The notes beneath the pieces are model-generated. The model was not told the DNA's origin, searched no databases, and worked only from the letters and a program-made list of their open reading frames with translations. Positions 7,101 through 15,664 of a stretch of DNA of 62,972 bases are shown here, one piece after another. The position numbers and the translations under genes are program-made. Each line of letters opens with the position of its first letter. Positions within the stretch are counted from its first letter, which is position 1. Source of the stretch: Gammaproteobacteria bacterium (GTDB lineage: Bacteria; Pseudomonadota; Gammaproteobacteria; Xanthomonadales; Marinicellaceae); assembly GCA_024280395.1 (NCBI GenBank), contig JAJRQG010000055.1, positions 1 to 62,972 on the forward strand. Direction: 5' to 3'.

Positions 7101-9386
7101 ATGTTAAGGAAACTGAATAACACCATCAATTTAATTATCATCTTGGCAGTAGCTTATCTAAGTTTTCTTTCACTTAAACCCTTTAACACCAAAACCAATA
7201 CCGTTACCCATGATGGCTTTCAAGTTGAAAGAGCCATCGGCCATTTGAAAAAAATATCAGAAAAACCACACTATTCAGGTTCTGTTGAACATGAAAAAGT
7301 CCGTAATTATATAGCAAAAGAATTGCGGAATTTAGGGTTACAAGTTCGGATTCAACAAACCAAGATAACTAGCAAAAACACATACATTCAAGTCAACAAT
7401 ATTATTGCGAGAATAAAAGGAAGCGATTCTGATTCTAAATCCTTGGTATTGATGTCTCATTACGATTCTGTACCATATGCATCTCTTGGAGCAGGAGATG
7501 CAGGTTCTGGTGTTGCTGTGATTTTAGAGGGCCTCAGAGCATATCTAGAACAAAACATTGTTCCAAAGAATGATATTATTGTACTCATCACGGATGCAGA
7601 AGAATTGGGGTTGTTGGGAGCCAAAGCGTTTGTTAACAAACACCCTTGGGCTGATTATGTTGGAGCGGTGCTTAATTTTGAAGCCAGAGGATCTTCTGGA
7701 AGCTCATACATGCTAATGGAAACCAATGGCGGAAATCACAATTTACTCAATCATTATAAATCTGCCAATAATCCATATCCCAATTCTAATTCACTCAGCT
7801 ATAGCATTTATAAAATGTTGCCCAATGACACAGATTTGACGATTTTTCGTCGCGACAAAGGCATTGTTGGCTTTAATTTTGCCTTTATCGGTGACCATTT
7901 CAATTACCACACAAAATTAGACAATACCGAAAATCTTTCTTTAAATTCATTGGCTCACCAAGCCAATTATTTAATGCCCATGCTAAACCACTTGAGTCAA
8001 ATAGATTTAACACAACTTAAGTCAAAACAAGATGATGTTTATTTCCAAATTCCTTTTTTCAAGACCATCAATTATCCTTTTGACCTTGCTTTAATAATGA
8101 GTATTGCCAACTTAATATTTTTTATATTGATTGTGGTATACGGTATAAAGAAACAATCATTACAGATAAAATCTGTATTTTCATCTAGCCTACCATTATT
8201 TAAGACCATTACTTCAACTGTATTGGTTTGTTTTCTTGTTTTGAAATTCCTATACTGGTTGCATCCACAATACACTGAGATTCTCCATGGTTTCACTTAC
8301 AACGGTTATTGGTATATCGTATTTTTTAGTATAATTACCATTGCTATTACTTATTTGTTTTACAAAGACATTGATCAAAAAATCAACACAAGCAACACTT
8401 TGGTTATACCTGTGCTTATTTGGATAATGATTGATTTTTTAATGGCTATATTCTTAACTGGCGCACATTATTTTATCCTTATCAGCTTTTCTGGTTCATT
8501 AATTTTATTGGCTAAAATTATTTACAATAACAAATACCCAATACTAACCCTTCTGTTGACAGCACCTGCAATATTGATTTTTTCACCCATGTTTATGCAA
8601 TTTCCTGTCGCTTTGGGATTAGCGATTATTCCTTTTAGCAGCATATTGTTGGTATTGTTCATTTCGGTTTTTATCAGCAATATAACTTATCCTGAAAAAT
8701 CAGACGTCAATAAATGGGTGTTTTTGGCTCCATTATTGGCCATTTATCTACTGGCTGAAACCAAGGCATCCTATAATCCGAAACGCCCTTTGCCTGATAG
8801 TTTATTTTACTTTCAAGACAACACCAACAGTTCTGCTTTTATGTTTACTCAGGACAATAAAACCGATAATTGGAACAAAGAATTCTTTGTAAACAAGTTA
8901 CTGAATGATGAACAATTAACTCACTTTAAAAAGAATAATTGGCGTCGTGCAAAAATAGTAGCACCAACTGACAACAGAAACATTCAAGTTGCCAATGTTG
9001 AAATTTCTAAAAACTCTAACCATGCCAACAACCAGCACTATCAAATAAAAGTTACTCCTCAAAGGAATACTCATGTTTTGATTCTAAAAACCAATAACGA
9101 AATAAACCTGTCTAAATTGAGCATTAATAACGAGGCCATTGCGACTAAGACCAGCAAAACATTAAAAACTGGTGATGCTATTGCCCGAATATTTAATAAT
9201 GGTGAATCATATTTTGACCTAGACATAGAGATAAAAAACAATCAAACTCTTGATTTAACATTGATAGAAATGAGCCCTGATTTATTACAATCTAAGCTTC
9301 TTGATATTCCCGAAAGATCAGATGAGTTTATGCCGAAACCTTTTATTTATACAGATTCAATAATAACCAAGCAAAGAATTTTTTAA
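7101..9386 (+). CDS. Multi-pass membrane M28-family zinc peptidase
   Basis: 761 residues. An N-terminal helix (residues 9-26) anchors a lumen-facing M28 domain (about 40-300) with all expected metal ligands: His120 (MSHYDSV), Asp133 (GAGDAGSG), Glu167/168 (TDAEE), Glu194 (NFEARG) and His270 (YHTKLD). About eight hydrophobic helices follow (residues 325-565), then a C-terminal beta-rich region. This layout matches the Pff1/ERMP1-like M28 group rather than small secreted aminopeptidases. The substrate is unknown. It is probably co-transcribed with ibaG-murA because only 6 bases separate it from murA. It ends 2 bases before the convergent rhomboid gene. Confidence 0.85.
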   Translation: MLRKLNNTINLIIILAVAYLSFLSLKPFNTKTNTVTHDGFQVERAIGHLKKISEKPHYSGSVEHEKVRNYIAKELRNLGLQVRIQQTKITSKNTYIQVNNIIARIKGSDSDSKSLVLMSHYDSVPYASLGAGDAGSGVAVILEGLRAYLEQNIVPKNDIIVLITDAEELGLLGAKAFVNKHPWADYVGAVLNFEARGSSGSSYMLMETNGGNHNLLNHYKSANNPYPNSNSLSYSIYKMLPNDTDLTIFRRDKGIVGFNFAFIGDHFNYHTKLDNTENLSLNSLAHQANYLMPMLNHLSQIDLTQLKSKQDDVYFQIPFFKTINYPFDLALIMSIANLIFFILIVVYGIKKQSLQIKSVFSSSLPLFKTITSTVLVCFLVLKFLYWLHPQYTEILHGFTYNGYWYIVFFSIITIAITYLFYKDIDQKINTSNTLVIPVLIWIMIDFLMAIFLTGAHYFILISFSGSLILLAKIIYNNKYPILTLLLTAPAILIFSPMFMQFPVALGLAIIPFSSILLVLFISVFISNITYPEKSDVNKWVFLAPLLAIYLLAETKASYNPKRPLPDSLFYFQDNTNSSAFMFTQDNKTDNWNKEFFVNKLLNDEQLTHFKKNNWRRAKIVAPTDNRNIQVANVEISKNSNHANNQHYQIKVTPQRNTHVLILKTNNEINLSKLSINNEAIATKTSKTLKTGDAIARIFNNGESYFDLDIEIKNNQTLDLTLIEMSPDLLQSKLLDIPERSDEFMPKPFIYTDSIITKQRIF

Positions 9387-9388
9387 GG

Positions 9389-10024
9389 TTACTCTTCTTC
9401 ACCCCAGGATTTATAAATAGGCATATCTTTTTTACGATATAACCAAGCCAAAAAGACACCTGAAAACAGTCCAAATAAATGGGATTCCCATGAGATGTAG
9501 ACTTCATCCGGAATTATGCCGAATATTAATGAGCCATACAAAAAAGCAATCACAAGAGAAATCCCGATGGATTGAATGTCTTTTTTTATAAATCCGCTGA
9601 CAAAAATATAGGTCAACAAACTGTATAACAATCCACTGGCACCAATGTGATTGGCGGCACGGGCAAATAACCAAACCAATATTCCAGTTAAAAGTATAGA
9701 AAAAACAAATACCTTTTTTGCAGTTTTGGGATAGTTGCCGAACAATGCGGTAATCGCCAACAACAAGGGCAATGTGTTGCTAATAATATGTGAAAGACTA
9801 CCGTGCAAGAATACTGTTGAAACGATGCCAAACAAATGATCTGTGTTTCTGGGGTAAATTCCAAACCGGGTTAAATCTGCATAGGCAACGATAATCGGTA
9901 GAAAAATATTCAAAATAAATACGGACCATAAAACAGCGATGAACACCAAAGCAAACCGGAAGGCCTTTATCCACAGCTTTTTCCTTGAATTCGAATAATC
10001 AGAGTCTAACTGATAAACTTTCAA
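9389..10024 (-). CDS. Rhomboid-family intramembrane serine protease
   Basis: 211 residues with six predicted membrane helices. The catalytic serine is in GASG (Ser130) and the catalytic histidine in SHLFG (His182). The upstream HGSLSHIISN motif in helix 2 is also typical. Rhomboids cleave membrane-spanning substrates within the lipid bilayer. The ORF overlaps the end of the M48 protease gene by 4 bases (ATGA-type), so it is co-translated with a BepA-like envelope protease, hinting at a shared role in membrane protein quality control (inference). Confidence 0.9.
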   Translation of the reverse strand: MKVYQLDSDYSNSRKKLWIKAFRFALVFIAVLWSVFILNIFLPIIVAYADLTRFGIYPRNTDHLFGIVSTVFLHGSLSHIISNTLPLLLAITALFGNYPKTAKKVFVFSILLTGILVWLFARAANHIGASGLLYSLLTYIFVSGFIKKDIQSIGISLVIAFLYGSLIFGIIPDEVYISWESHLFGLFSGVFLAWLYRKKDMPIYKSWGEEE

Positions 10025-11526
10025 TAGGGTCTTCTGCCTGTTTTTTCTTCAAGAATTTCTCTGCTTCTTTCTTTATCTGTAATCAAGTTTTCGTATTCTG
10101 TAATTTTAGATTCTATCTTTGCGCGCTGATAATAGTCCAACTTGCCCTTTAAAATATTTTTTAATATCCTCACCGCACGATAATTATTGTGAACAAGGTG
10201 TTCTTTAATAGCCAGTGCCTCATTGGCTTCAATACTTTTCCCTGCATTCTGATTGGTAACAGCCAACAATTGATAATAGTTAGGTTTGTCAGGATAAAGT
10301 TGTATTAGTTTTCTCGCCAATAATCTAGCTAGTTTAGTGTTATCTGGATTCTTAATTTTTGCCAACATTTGAATATACGGCTCTATCACTATTGGACTTT
10401 CGGGGTAAAACCGATACAACTCATCAAATTTAATCTTTGCTTTCTCCCACTCCAATTCGACCAAAATATTGGCCTCTAAAATAGAAATCATCAATGCAGT
10501 TTGATTATCTTTCTTAATACTTTTAATCACTTCTAGAGCTTTAACATTCTCATGAGAATGATGCAAAGCTAATGCATAACCATAATGTTGTGCCGGTGTG
10601 ATTTCAGACGTATCAATATCTTTAAACAATTTTCTATAATAACTGACATTGTCTATCTCAATATGCTTACTTATGATTCTAATCCTTTCTTTTACAAAAG
10701 AGTACAGCTCAGATTCGATGTAATCTACTGTTCCCGCATATTCATGCGCTCTATTTTTAGCTTCTGAGACTCGGTTAACTGACAGTGGATGAGTTCTCAA
10801 ATATTCTGGCAACCTATATCTTTGATCAACTGGATTCTCACGCATCAATTTGGCAAAAAAACTGGCCATACCCTCAGGATTAAATGAAGAGCGTATCAAT
10901 GTTGACATTCCTACTCTATCAGCTTCATATTCATGAAGCCGCGTAAAGTTAATCATCGATTGCTGTTGCATTGCAGATGTAACTGCAGCGACTGCAATCG
11001 GTGCATCTCTTGAATTGCTCATTTGAGAGACTGCAACTGCGCCTAACATACCTAAAATTGTTGGAATAGTATTCTTTTTTGCATTGGCATAAGCTCTAGA
11101 CATATGTCTTTGAGTTACATGTGCAATTTCATGCGCTACTACTCCTGCCAACTCACTCTCTGTATCTGACTTTAAGAACAAGCCTGCATACACAACTATT
11201 AGACCACCGGGATAAGCCGATGCATTCACCACACTGGAATTGACCATAAAAAAATCAAAAGGAGATGCTGGGTTTTCTGATTTGGAAGCCAGTTTATAAC
11301 CCAGCTGTTCTATGTAGTCTGCAATGATAGGATCAGTAATAACCAAATCGAATTCATAAATTTGATTAATAATTTCATCTCGAATTTCTTTTTCTTTTAC
11401 TGGCGAGAGAACGGAATCTGATGGCGTACCCAAATCAGGTAAATCAAAATCATTCGCAAAGCTATATTGACTACTTGTAATAAGTAATACAAAATAGAAA
11501 ACTATTGAAATTATATTTTTTTTCAT
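10021..11526 (-). CDS. bepA: BepA-like periplasmic M48 zinc metalloprotease with TPRs
   Basis: 501 residues. A signal peptide (residues 1-24, ending QYSFA) precedes an M48 domain with the zinc motif HEIAH at 132-136 and the third ligand in RLHEYEADRVGM. From about residue 300 there is a helical TPR region. This is the domain order of E. coli BepA (487 residues), which assists LptD assembly and degrades misfolded outer-membrane proteins. The start follows an intergenic region shared with the divergent tusD gene. The BepA assignment is by architecture; other M48-TPR proteins exist. Confidence 0.88.
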   Translation of the reverse strand: MKKNIISIVFYFVLLITSSQYSFANDFDLPDLGTPSDSVLSPVKEKEIRDEIINQIYEFDLVITDPIIADYIEQLGYKLASKSENPASPFDFFMVNSSVVNASAYPGGLIVVYAGLFLKSDTESELAGVVAHEIAHVTQRHMSRAYANAKKNTIPTILGMLGAVAVSQMSNSRDAPIAVAAVTSAMQQQSMINFTRLHEYEADRVGMSTLIRSSFNPEGMASFFAKLMRENPVDQRYRLPEYLRTHPLSVNRVSEAKNRAHEYAGTVDYIESELYSFVKERIRIISKHIEIDNVSYYRKLFKDIDTSEITPAQHYGYALALHHSHENVKALEVIKSIKKDNQTALMISILEANILVELEWEKAKIKFDELYRFYPESPIVIEPYIQMLAKIKNPDNTKLARLLARKLIQLYPDKPNYYQLLAVTNQNAGKSIEANEALAIKEHLVHNNYRAVRILKNILKGKLDYYQRAKIESKITEYENLITDKERSREILEEKTGRRPY

Positions 11527-11604
11527 CTAAACCCAATGATTCTAATTAACCTCTCCATTCTACGGTTCAGACAACTAAAATAGTGTTAAATTGCAAAATT
11601 AATC

Positions 11605-11931
11605 ATGAAATATTCTATTATAATATGTCCAAAGAGCGATAAATCAATCGCAATCAGACAGGCTTATCAATTTATTGAAGCAATATTGAAAGATTCGTCA
11701 ATCGAACAACCGCATAAAATTGATGTTTTTTTCTATGGGTTGGCGGTAAAATATGCATTTGAATCAAATGATTGGCAACAGATTGCAAACCAAGGAGTTA
11801 AATTAACCGTCTGTTCTACCATAGCTGAAACCTATCAATCAGAAAAAATGCACCCTTGTTTTTCAATGGTGGGAATTGGCCAATGGATAAAGGGGACAAT
11901 TGATGCCGATAAGAGTTTAGAATTTATATGA
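11605..11931 (+). CDS. tusD: TusD, sulfurtransferase subunit for tRNA 2-thiouridine
   Basis: 108 residues, DsrE-like fold. The conserved active cysteine is in VKLTVCSTIAE. TusD accepts persulfide from TusA and, in the TusBCD complex, passes it to TusE and then MnmA for s2U34 modification. The gene order tusD-tusC-tusB-tusE, with overlaps of 4, 4 and 10 bases, is diagnostic. The downstream protein lacks the second DsrC cysteine, so I favour tRNA thiolation over dissimilatory sulfur oxidation (DsrE). Confidence 0.88.
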   Translation: MKYSIIICPKSDKSIAIRQAYQFIEAILKDSSIEQPHKIDVFFYGLAVKYAFESNDWQQIANQGVKLTVCSTIAETYQSEKMHPCFSMVGIGQWIKGTIDADKSLEFI

Positions 11932-12224
11932 AAACCGTTGCCTTAATTACCCAAAAAAATAAAACCAAGTCTGCCCAATGGCAATTCGATCAAGTGATGG
12001 CTGCCATTGCTTATGACCTGGATTTAACCATTGTTTTTGTTAATCAAGGCATTACACAGTTACGGCACAATCGGGCATGGAAATGTTTAACCCTTTATGG
12101 CATAGATTCAATTTATGTATTGTATGAAAACGACACAATCAACAAAAGCAGTTTAATACCAGCCAATGAAATCAACATGTCGGAACTAAAGCAAATGATT
12201 TCAGAAGCGCGACTGATATTATGA
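11928..12224 (+). CDS. tusC: TusC, DsrF-like subunit of the TusBCD complex
   Basis: 98 residues; starts MKTVALITQKNKTKSAQWQFDQVMAAIAYDLDLTIVFVNQGI, the layout of TusC/DsrF. TusC proteins run about 115-120 residues, so this one is short. It is a structural member of the hexameric sulfur relay complex. The ATG overlaps the tusD stop and its own stop overlaps the tusB start, so translation is coupled. Confidence 0.85.
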   Translation: MKTVALITQKNKTKSAQWQFDQVMAAIAYDLDLTIVFVNQGITQLRHNRAWKCLTLYGIDSIYVLYENDTINKSSLIPANEINMSELKQMISEARLIL

Positions 12225-12490
12225 ATACAACCACACTTCATATTTGTAATTATTCAGAGATTTTGGACAAATCATTTTATGCCAAACTGCTTGACACTAA
12301 TGACTTTATTATCGTTTATTCTCATCAAATGGACTTGAAACAACACCATGAATTAACACATTTATTCAATACTTTCTGCGAAAATATTTATTTTATTATT
12401 GAAGACAATGAACACAATATTCCAACCATTGATCATGAGCAGTGGTTGCAACTAACCAACAAATCAAAACGGACTTTTACATGGAAATAA
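12221..12490 (+). CDS. tusB: TusB/DsrH-like subunit of the TusBCD complex
   Basis: 89 residues, about the size of TusB (95). It begins MNTTTLHICNYSEILDKSFY, close to the MLHTLHRSP... start of the family, with alternating strands (NDFIIVYSHQ, NIYFIIEDNEH). Identification depends strongly on its place between tusC and tusE, since TusB sequences diverge. It overlaps both neighbours. Confidence 0.8.
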   Translation: MNTTTLHICNYSEILDKSFYAKLLDTNDFIIVYSHQMDLKQHHELTHLFNTFCENIYFIIEDNEHNIPTIDHEQWLQLTNKSKRTFTWK

Positions 12491-12798
12491 TTCAATTGCT
12501 TGATGACAATGGTCACCTTAAAGACTACAAAGTATGGAATCAATCCATCGCCAGTCAACTGGCCAGTATGGATAAGATAGAATTAACTGAGCAACATTGG
12601 GAAATTATTCATTTGGTACGTCAAATCTATACCGAAACGCAAACCACTCCCCCTATGCGTCTATTGATTAGGGCCATTAAAATAAATCTTAATCCTGAAA
12701 TAGCGAACTCTAGATATTTATATCAACTGTTTTCTGATGGACCCGTACGACTCGCCAGTAAATATGCCGGAATCCCAAAACCGAAACATTGTATGTAA
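12481..12798 (+). CDS. tusE: TusE, DsrC-like sulfur carrier for tRNA thiolation
   Basis: 105 residues from the ATG at 12481; an upstream in-frame start at 12442 lies well inside tusB and adds residues foreign to the family. The sequence has the DsrC/TusE signature: DDNGHLKDYKVWNQSIA, LTEQHWEIIHLVRQIY, and the C-terminal arm AGIPKPKHCM whose penultimate Cys carries the persulfide. The second, upstream cysteine that defines true DsrC (ten residues before the last) is a lysine here, so this is TusE. Confidence 0.9.
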   Translation: MEIIQLLDDNGHLKDYKVWNQSIASQLASMDKIELTEQHWEIIHLVRQIYTETQTTPPMRLLIRAIKINLNPEIANSRYLYQLFSDGPVRLASKYAGIPKPKHCM

Positions 12799-12811
12799 CT
12801 ATAATTTGAAA

Positions 12812-15664
12812 CTAATCAATTTGTGTGCCTAACATGTACTTATCCAAATCTTCAATTGACATTGCTTTGGCAACCAAATATCCCTGAAATTGATGGCAGC
12901 CTAGTTTTTTTAAGAACTCAAATTGAAACAAAGTTTCTACACCTTCAACAATCAAATCTAATTTTAAATGTTTAGCCATTAACACGATAGTTTCTACCAA
13001 TGCATCGTCACTTATTCCTCTTCCAATTTTGGTAACAAACGATTTATCAAGTTTCAAAATATCAATCGGCATCTTTGTTAAATAGTTCAGTGATGAATAA
13101 CCAGTTCCAAAATCATCAATCGCTATTTTGAAACCCAATTTCTTTATTTGATTCATTTTATTTAAGGTGGCCTCGAAATCACCAATACCAATGCTTTCTG
13201 TTAATTCTAAAATCACTTTTGAATTATTAATTTTGTATTTATTACTGGTATGCTTCAATATCGACACAAATCCGCTGTCTTCAAATTGTAATAAACTAAT
13301 ATTGATAGAAATAGGTAAAATTGGTTGGTTATTTATCCCAAGTTTTTGAATATATTCGAAAACATTATCAATCACCCACTCACTTAGTTCTATAATAAAA
13401 CCTGTTTCTTCAGCTGTTTTTATGAAAGATTCAGGTGTTTTTAGTCCATCTCGAGGATGGTTCCAACGTATCAAAGATTCGTATTTAATGATTTCTTTAT
13501 TGCCATTAAAAATAGGCTGATAATACATTTCGTATTCTTGCCTGATCAAAGCAATTTTTAATGACTTTTCAATTTTAAGCCTTCTATTGGCATCTCTCTT
13601 CATTTCATTCTTAAAAAAACTAACTGAATTGGTTCCTTGTGCTTTGGCGAAATACATTGCAGTATCTGTTTGTTGAAGAATCTCTGTAGCATTTTGAGAG
13701 TTTTCAGGAAAAATGCTTACTCCATAACTAAAAGAGGCATAAATGTTTTGTTCTTCAATTCTAAAAACATTACCAATGTTTATCTGAATTTTCTTAATGA
13801 CCTTGTTTACTTTTGATTCTATTTCTCTAATAGTCTTATATTGTTTCCCTATTAAAATGACAAATTCATCACCTCCAACCCTCGCTACCACGTCATGCTT
13901 ATTCAGAACCTTCTTCAATCTTTTACTAATTTGAATTAATAATTTGTCACCAAAATAGTAGCCCAGTGAATCATTAACCACTTTAAAACGGTCTATATCT
14001 AATGACAACGAGGCCCCAAACATATCGTTTTTTTTGGCTTTATCGATAAATTTACGCAAATATTCCATTAGTCTAACTCTATTAGGTAATTTTGTCATGC
14101 TGTCAAAAAAGGCCAATTGAGATATCTTTCTTTCCTTTTCTTGATCCTCTGTGATATCTACTTTTAGACCCAGAACTTCAATTTTTCCATCTATAATTTT
14201 GCTTGAGATAAAGTCCTTAAACCAGATTTCCTCACCAGTTATAGTTTGGGCTTTGTATTTCAGCATGAACCTATTTTTAGATTCAATTCCCTTATAAAAT
14301 TCTTTTATAATTCTAGTCCTGTCATTCGGGTGAAACATCTTATCTAAAACCAATTCAACATCCATTAGCTCTTCTTTACTATATCCCAATACATTAACAG
14401 CTTCTTCACTGACATAATCAAGCTTTTTCTCACCAACAATATATCTCCAAAAGATAACTGGTTGAATCTCTATCAATTGTTTATATTTATGCTCGCTTTC
14501 TTTAAGTATAGAAAACAGTTCATTTATTTCTTTGGTTTTTATAACAACTTGGTCTTGGATTCGAATGTTATTTCCCGTGATAACTAACAGTGCAGAACCC
14601 AGAATAGAAATAAATAAAAACCCTATTGAAAGAAGCCACCATACCAACCAAGATGCATTATTATAAAAATATTCTGTGGTTGCATAAGCCTCTAGTTGCC
14701 ATTCATTGCTGGCATACTTAAATCTTTCGTGCGAGTTCCAATCTCCTTCTTTAAAAGAATTGTTACTTGACTCAAACAATTTAATTTTTCTATTTTTTTC
14801 TATACTTGAAATAATAAAATGCACATCTCCTAGACCTTCAATTATGATCAAATCGTTGACAACTTCCGTGAATAATTTGTTGATCTCCAGTTTGGCTTGC
14901 TCATTTGGAATCCAATCGTAGGCAGGGTGTTTTGATGAATATTGTTCAATGGTTGCATCAATAAGGGTTTCAATTTTATCATTCAACTTTTCATTGAGTC
15001 GCTCATGCTCAAAATACTTAAAGTTAAAAGCAATTAATAATAACAATGAAAACGTAATCGCTACGGGTATAACAGTTTTATACAGCCTTGGTTTCCAAAC
15101 AGTTCTTGGCTGTTTGAAAATGAGAAACATGATCGGAAGAATCAAAAAAACTCCCACAGCATCTCCAAACCACCAAGTGGAAAAGTTAATTAACAATGTA
15201 TTTTCTTCAACCATTCCGTTGCTAGCCAATGCCATTATTGAAATAAATGACGAGATGAATGTCGGTATTACTCCTGCAAGCAATAATAATTTAAGAACAG
15301 ATTCTAAAGTTAGATAATTGTTTGATTTTCCTAAATGGCGATTAACCAAGTATGCCCCTAACAAACACCGAATACCTGTTGAAACTAGCATAGCAATATA
15401 GGTAATGATCAAAATCGGCTTTTCAATCAAATCATCGAACTGATAAAAGCTCATGCTAAGAAGTGCTTCTCCAATTAATATTGCTGGTAGAAAACGTTTA
15501 CCCCAAAGAATAATCACCCCAACGGCAATACCCGCTGAGGGCCATATTGGTGCAATAAAAGAAGGAGGCAGAATTAGAGGTCTAACAGAAACACCAACGC
15601 CATAATACACCCCAGCAATCAGTATGCTATATAGGATGTATAAAGCTATGTTTTTACTATTCAA
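12812..15664 (-). CDS. MASE1-PAS-GGDEF-EAL membrane c-di-GMP enzyme
   Basis: 950 residues. An N-terminal MASE1-type membrane sensor (about 1-210, about eight helices, including SFIAPIWPSAGIAVGVIILWG) is followed by an extracytoplasmic segment and a helix near 335-355, then a coiled stretch, a PAS/PAC domain (about 390-510), GGDEF (about 515-680; intact VGGDEF) and EAL (about 690-945). The EAL motif reads ESL, but other key residues are present (NIS, ELTES, DDFGTGYSS, KLDKSF, EGVET, QGY), so phosphodiesterase activity is plausible. It has no RxxD inhibitory site before GGDEF. Its ATG overlaps the stop of the FG-GAP/UnbV gene by 8 bases, linking it to the redox cluster. Confidence 0.9.
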   Translation of the reverse strand: MNSKNIALYILYSILIAGVYYGVGVSVRPLILPPSFIAPIWPSAGIAVGVIILWGKRFLPAILIGEALLSMSFYQFDDLIEKPILIITYIAMLVSTGIRCLLGAYLVNRHLGKSNNYLTLESVLKLLLLAGVIPTFISSFISIMALASNGMVEENTLLINFSTWWFGDAVGVFLILPIMFLIFKQPRTVWKPRLYKTVIPVAITFSLLLLIAFNFKYFEHERLNEKLNDKIETLIDATIEQYSSKHPAYDWIPNEQAKLEINKLFTEVVNDLIIIEGLGDVHFIISSIEKNRKIKLFESSNNSFKEGDWNSHERFKYASNEWQLEAYATTEYFYNNASWLVWWLLSIGFLFISILGSALLVITGNNIRIQDQVVIKTKEINELFSILKESEHKYKQLIEIQPVIFWRYIVGEKKLDYVSEEAVNVLGYSKEELMDVELVLDKMFHPNDRTRIIKEFYKGIESKNRFMLKYKAQTITGEEIWFKDFISSKIIDGKIEVLGLKVDITEDQEKERKISQLAFFDSMTKLPNRVRLMEYLRKFIDKAKKNDMFGASLSLDIDRFKVVNDSLGYYFGDKLLIQISKRLKKVLNKHDVVARVGGDEFVILIGKQYKTIREIESKVNKVIKKIQINIGNVFRIEEQNIYASFSYGVSIFPENSQNATEILQQTDTAMYFAKAQGTNSVSFFKNEMKRDANRRLKIEKSLKIALIRQEYEMYYQPIFNGNKEIIKYESLIRWNHPRDGLKTPESFIKTAEETGFIIELSEWVIDNVFEYIQKLGINNQPILPISINISLLQFEDSGFVSILKHTSNKYKINNSKVILELTESIGIGDFEATLNKMNQIKKLGFKIAIDDFGTGYSSLNYLTKMPIDILKLDKSFVTKIGRGISDDALVETIVLMAKHLKLDLIVEGVETLFQFEFLKKLGCHQFQGYLVAKAMSIEDLDKYMLGTQID

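Noticed and set aside
11605-12798. Dissimilatory sulfur-oxidation dsrEFH-dsrC genes, which would fit with RuBisCO
   Set aside because: The last protein has lysine at the position ten residues before its C-terminal Cys, where DsrC has its second Cys, and no other dsr gene is near; TusDCB-TusE fits better.
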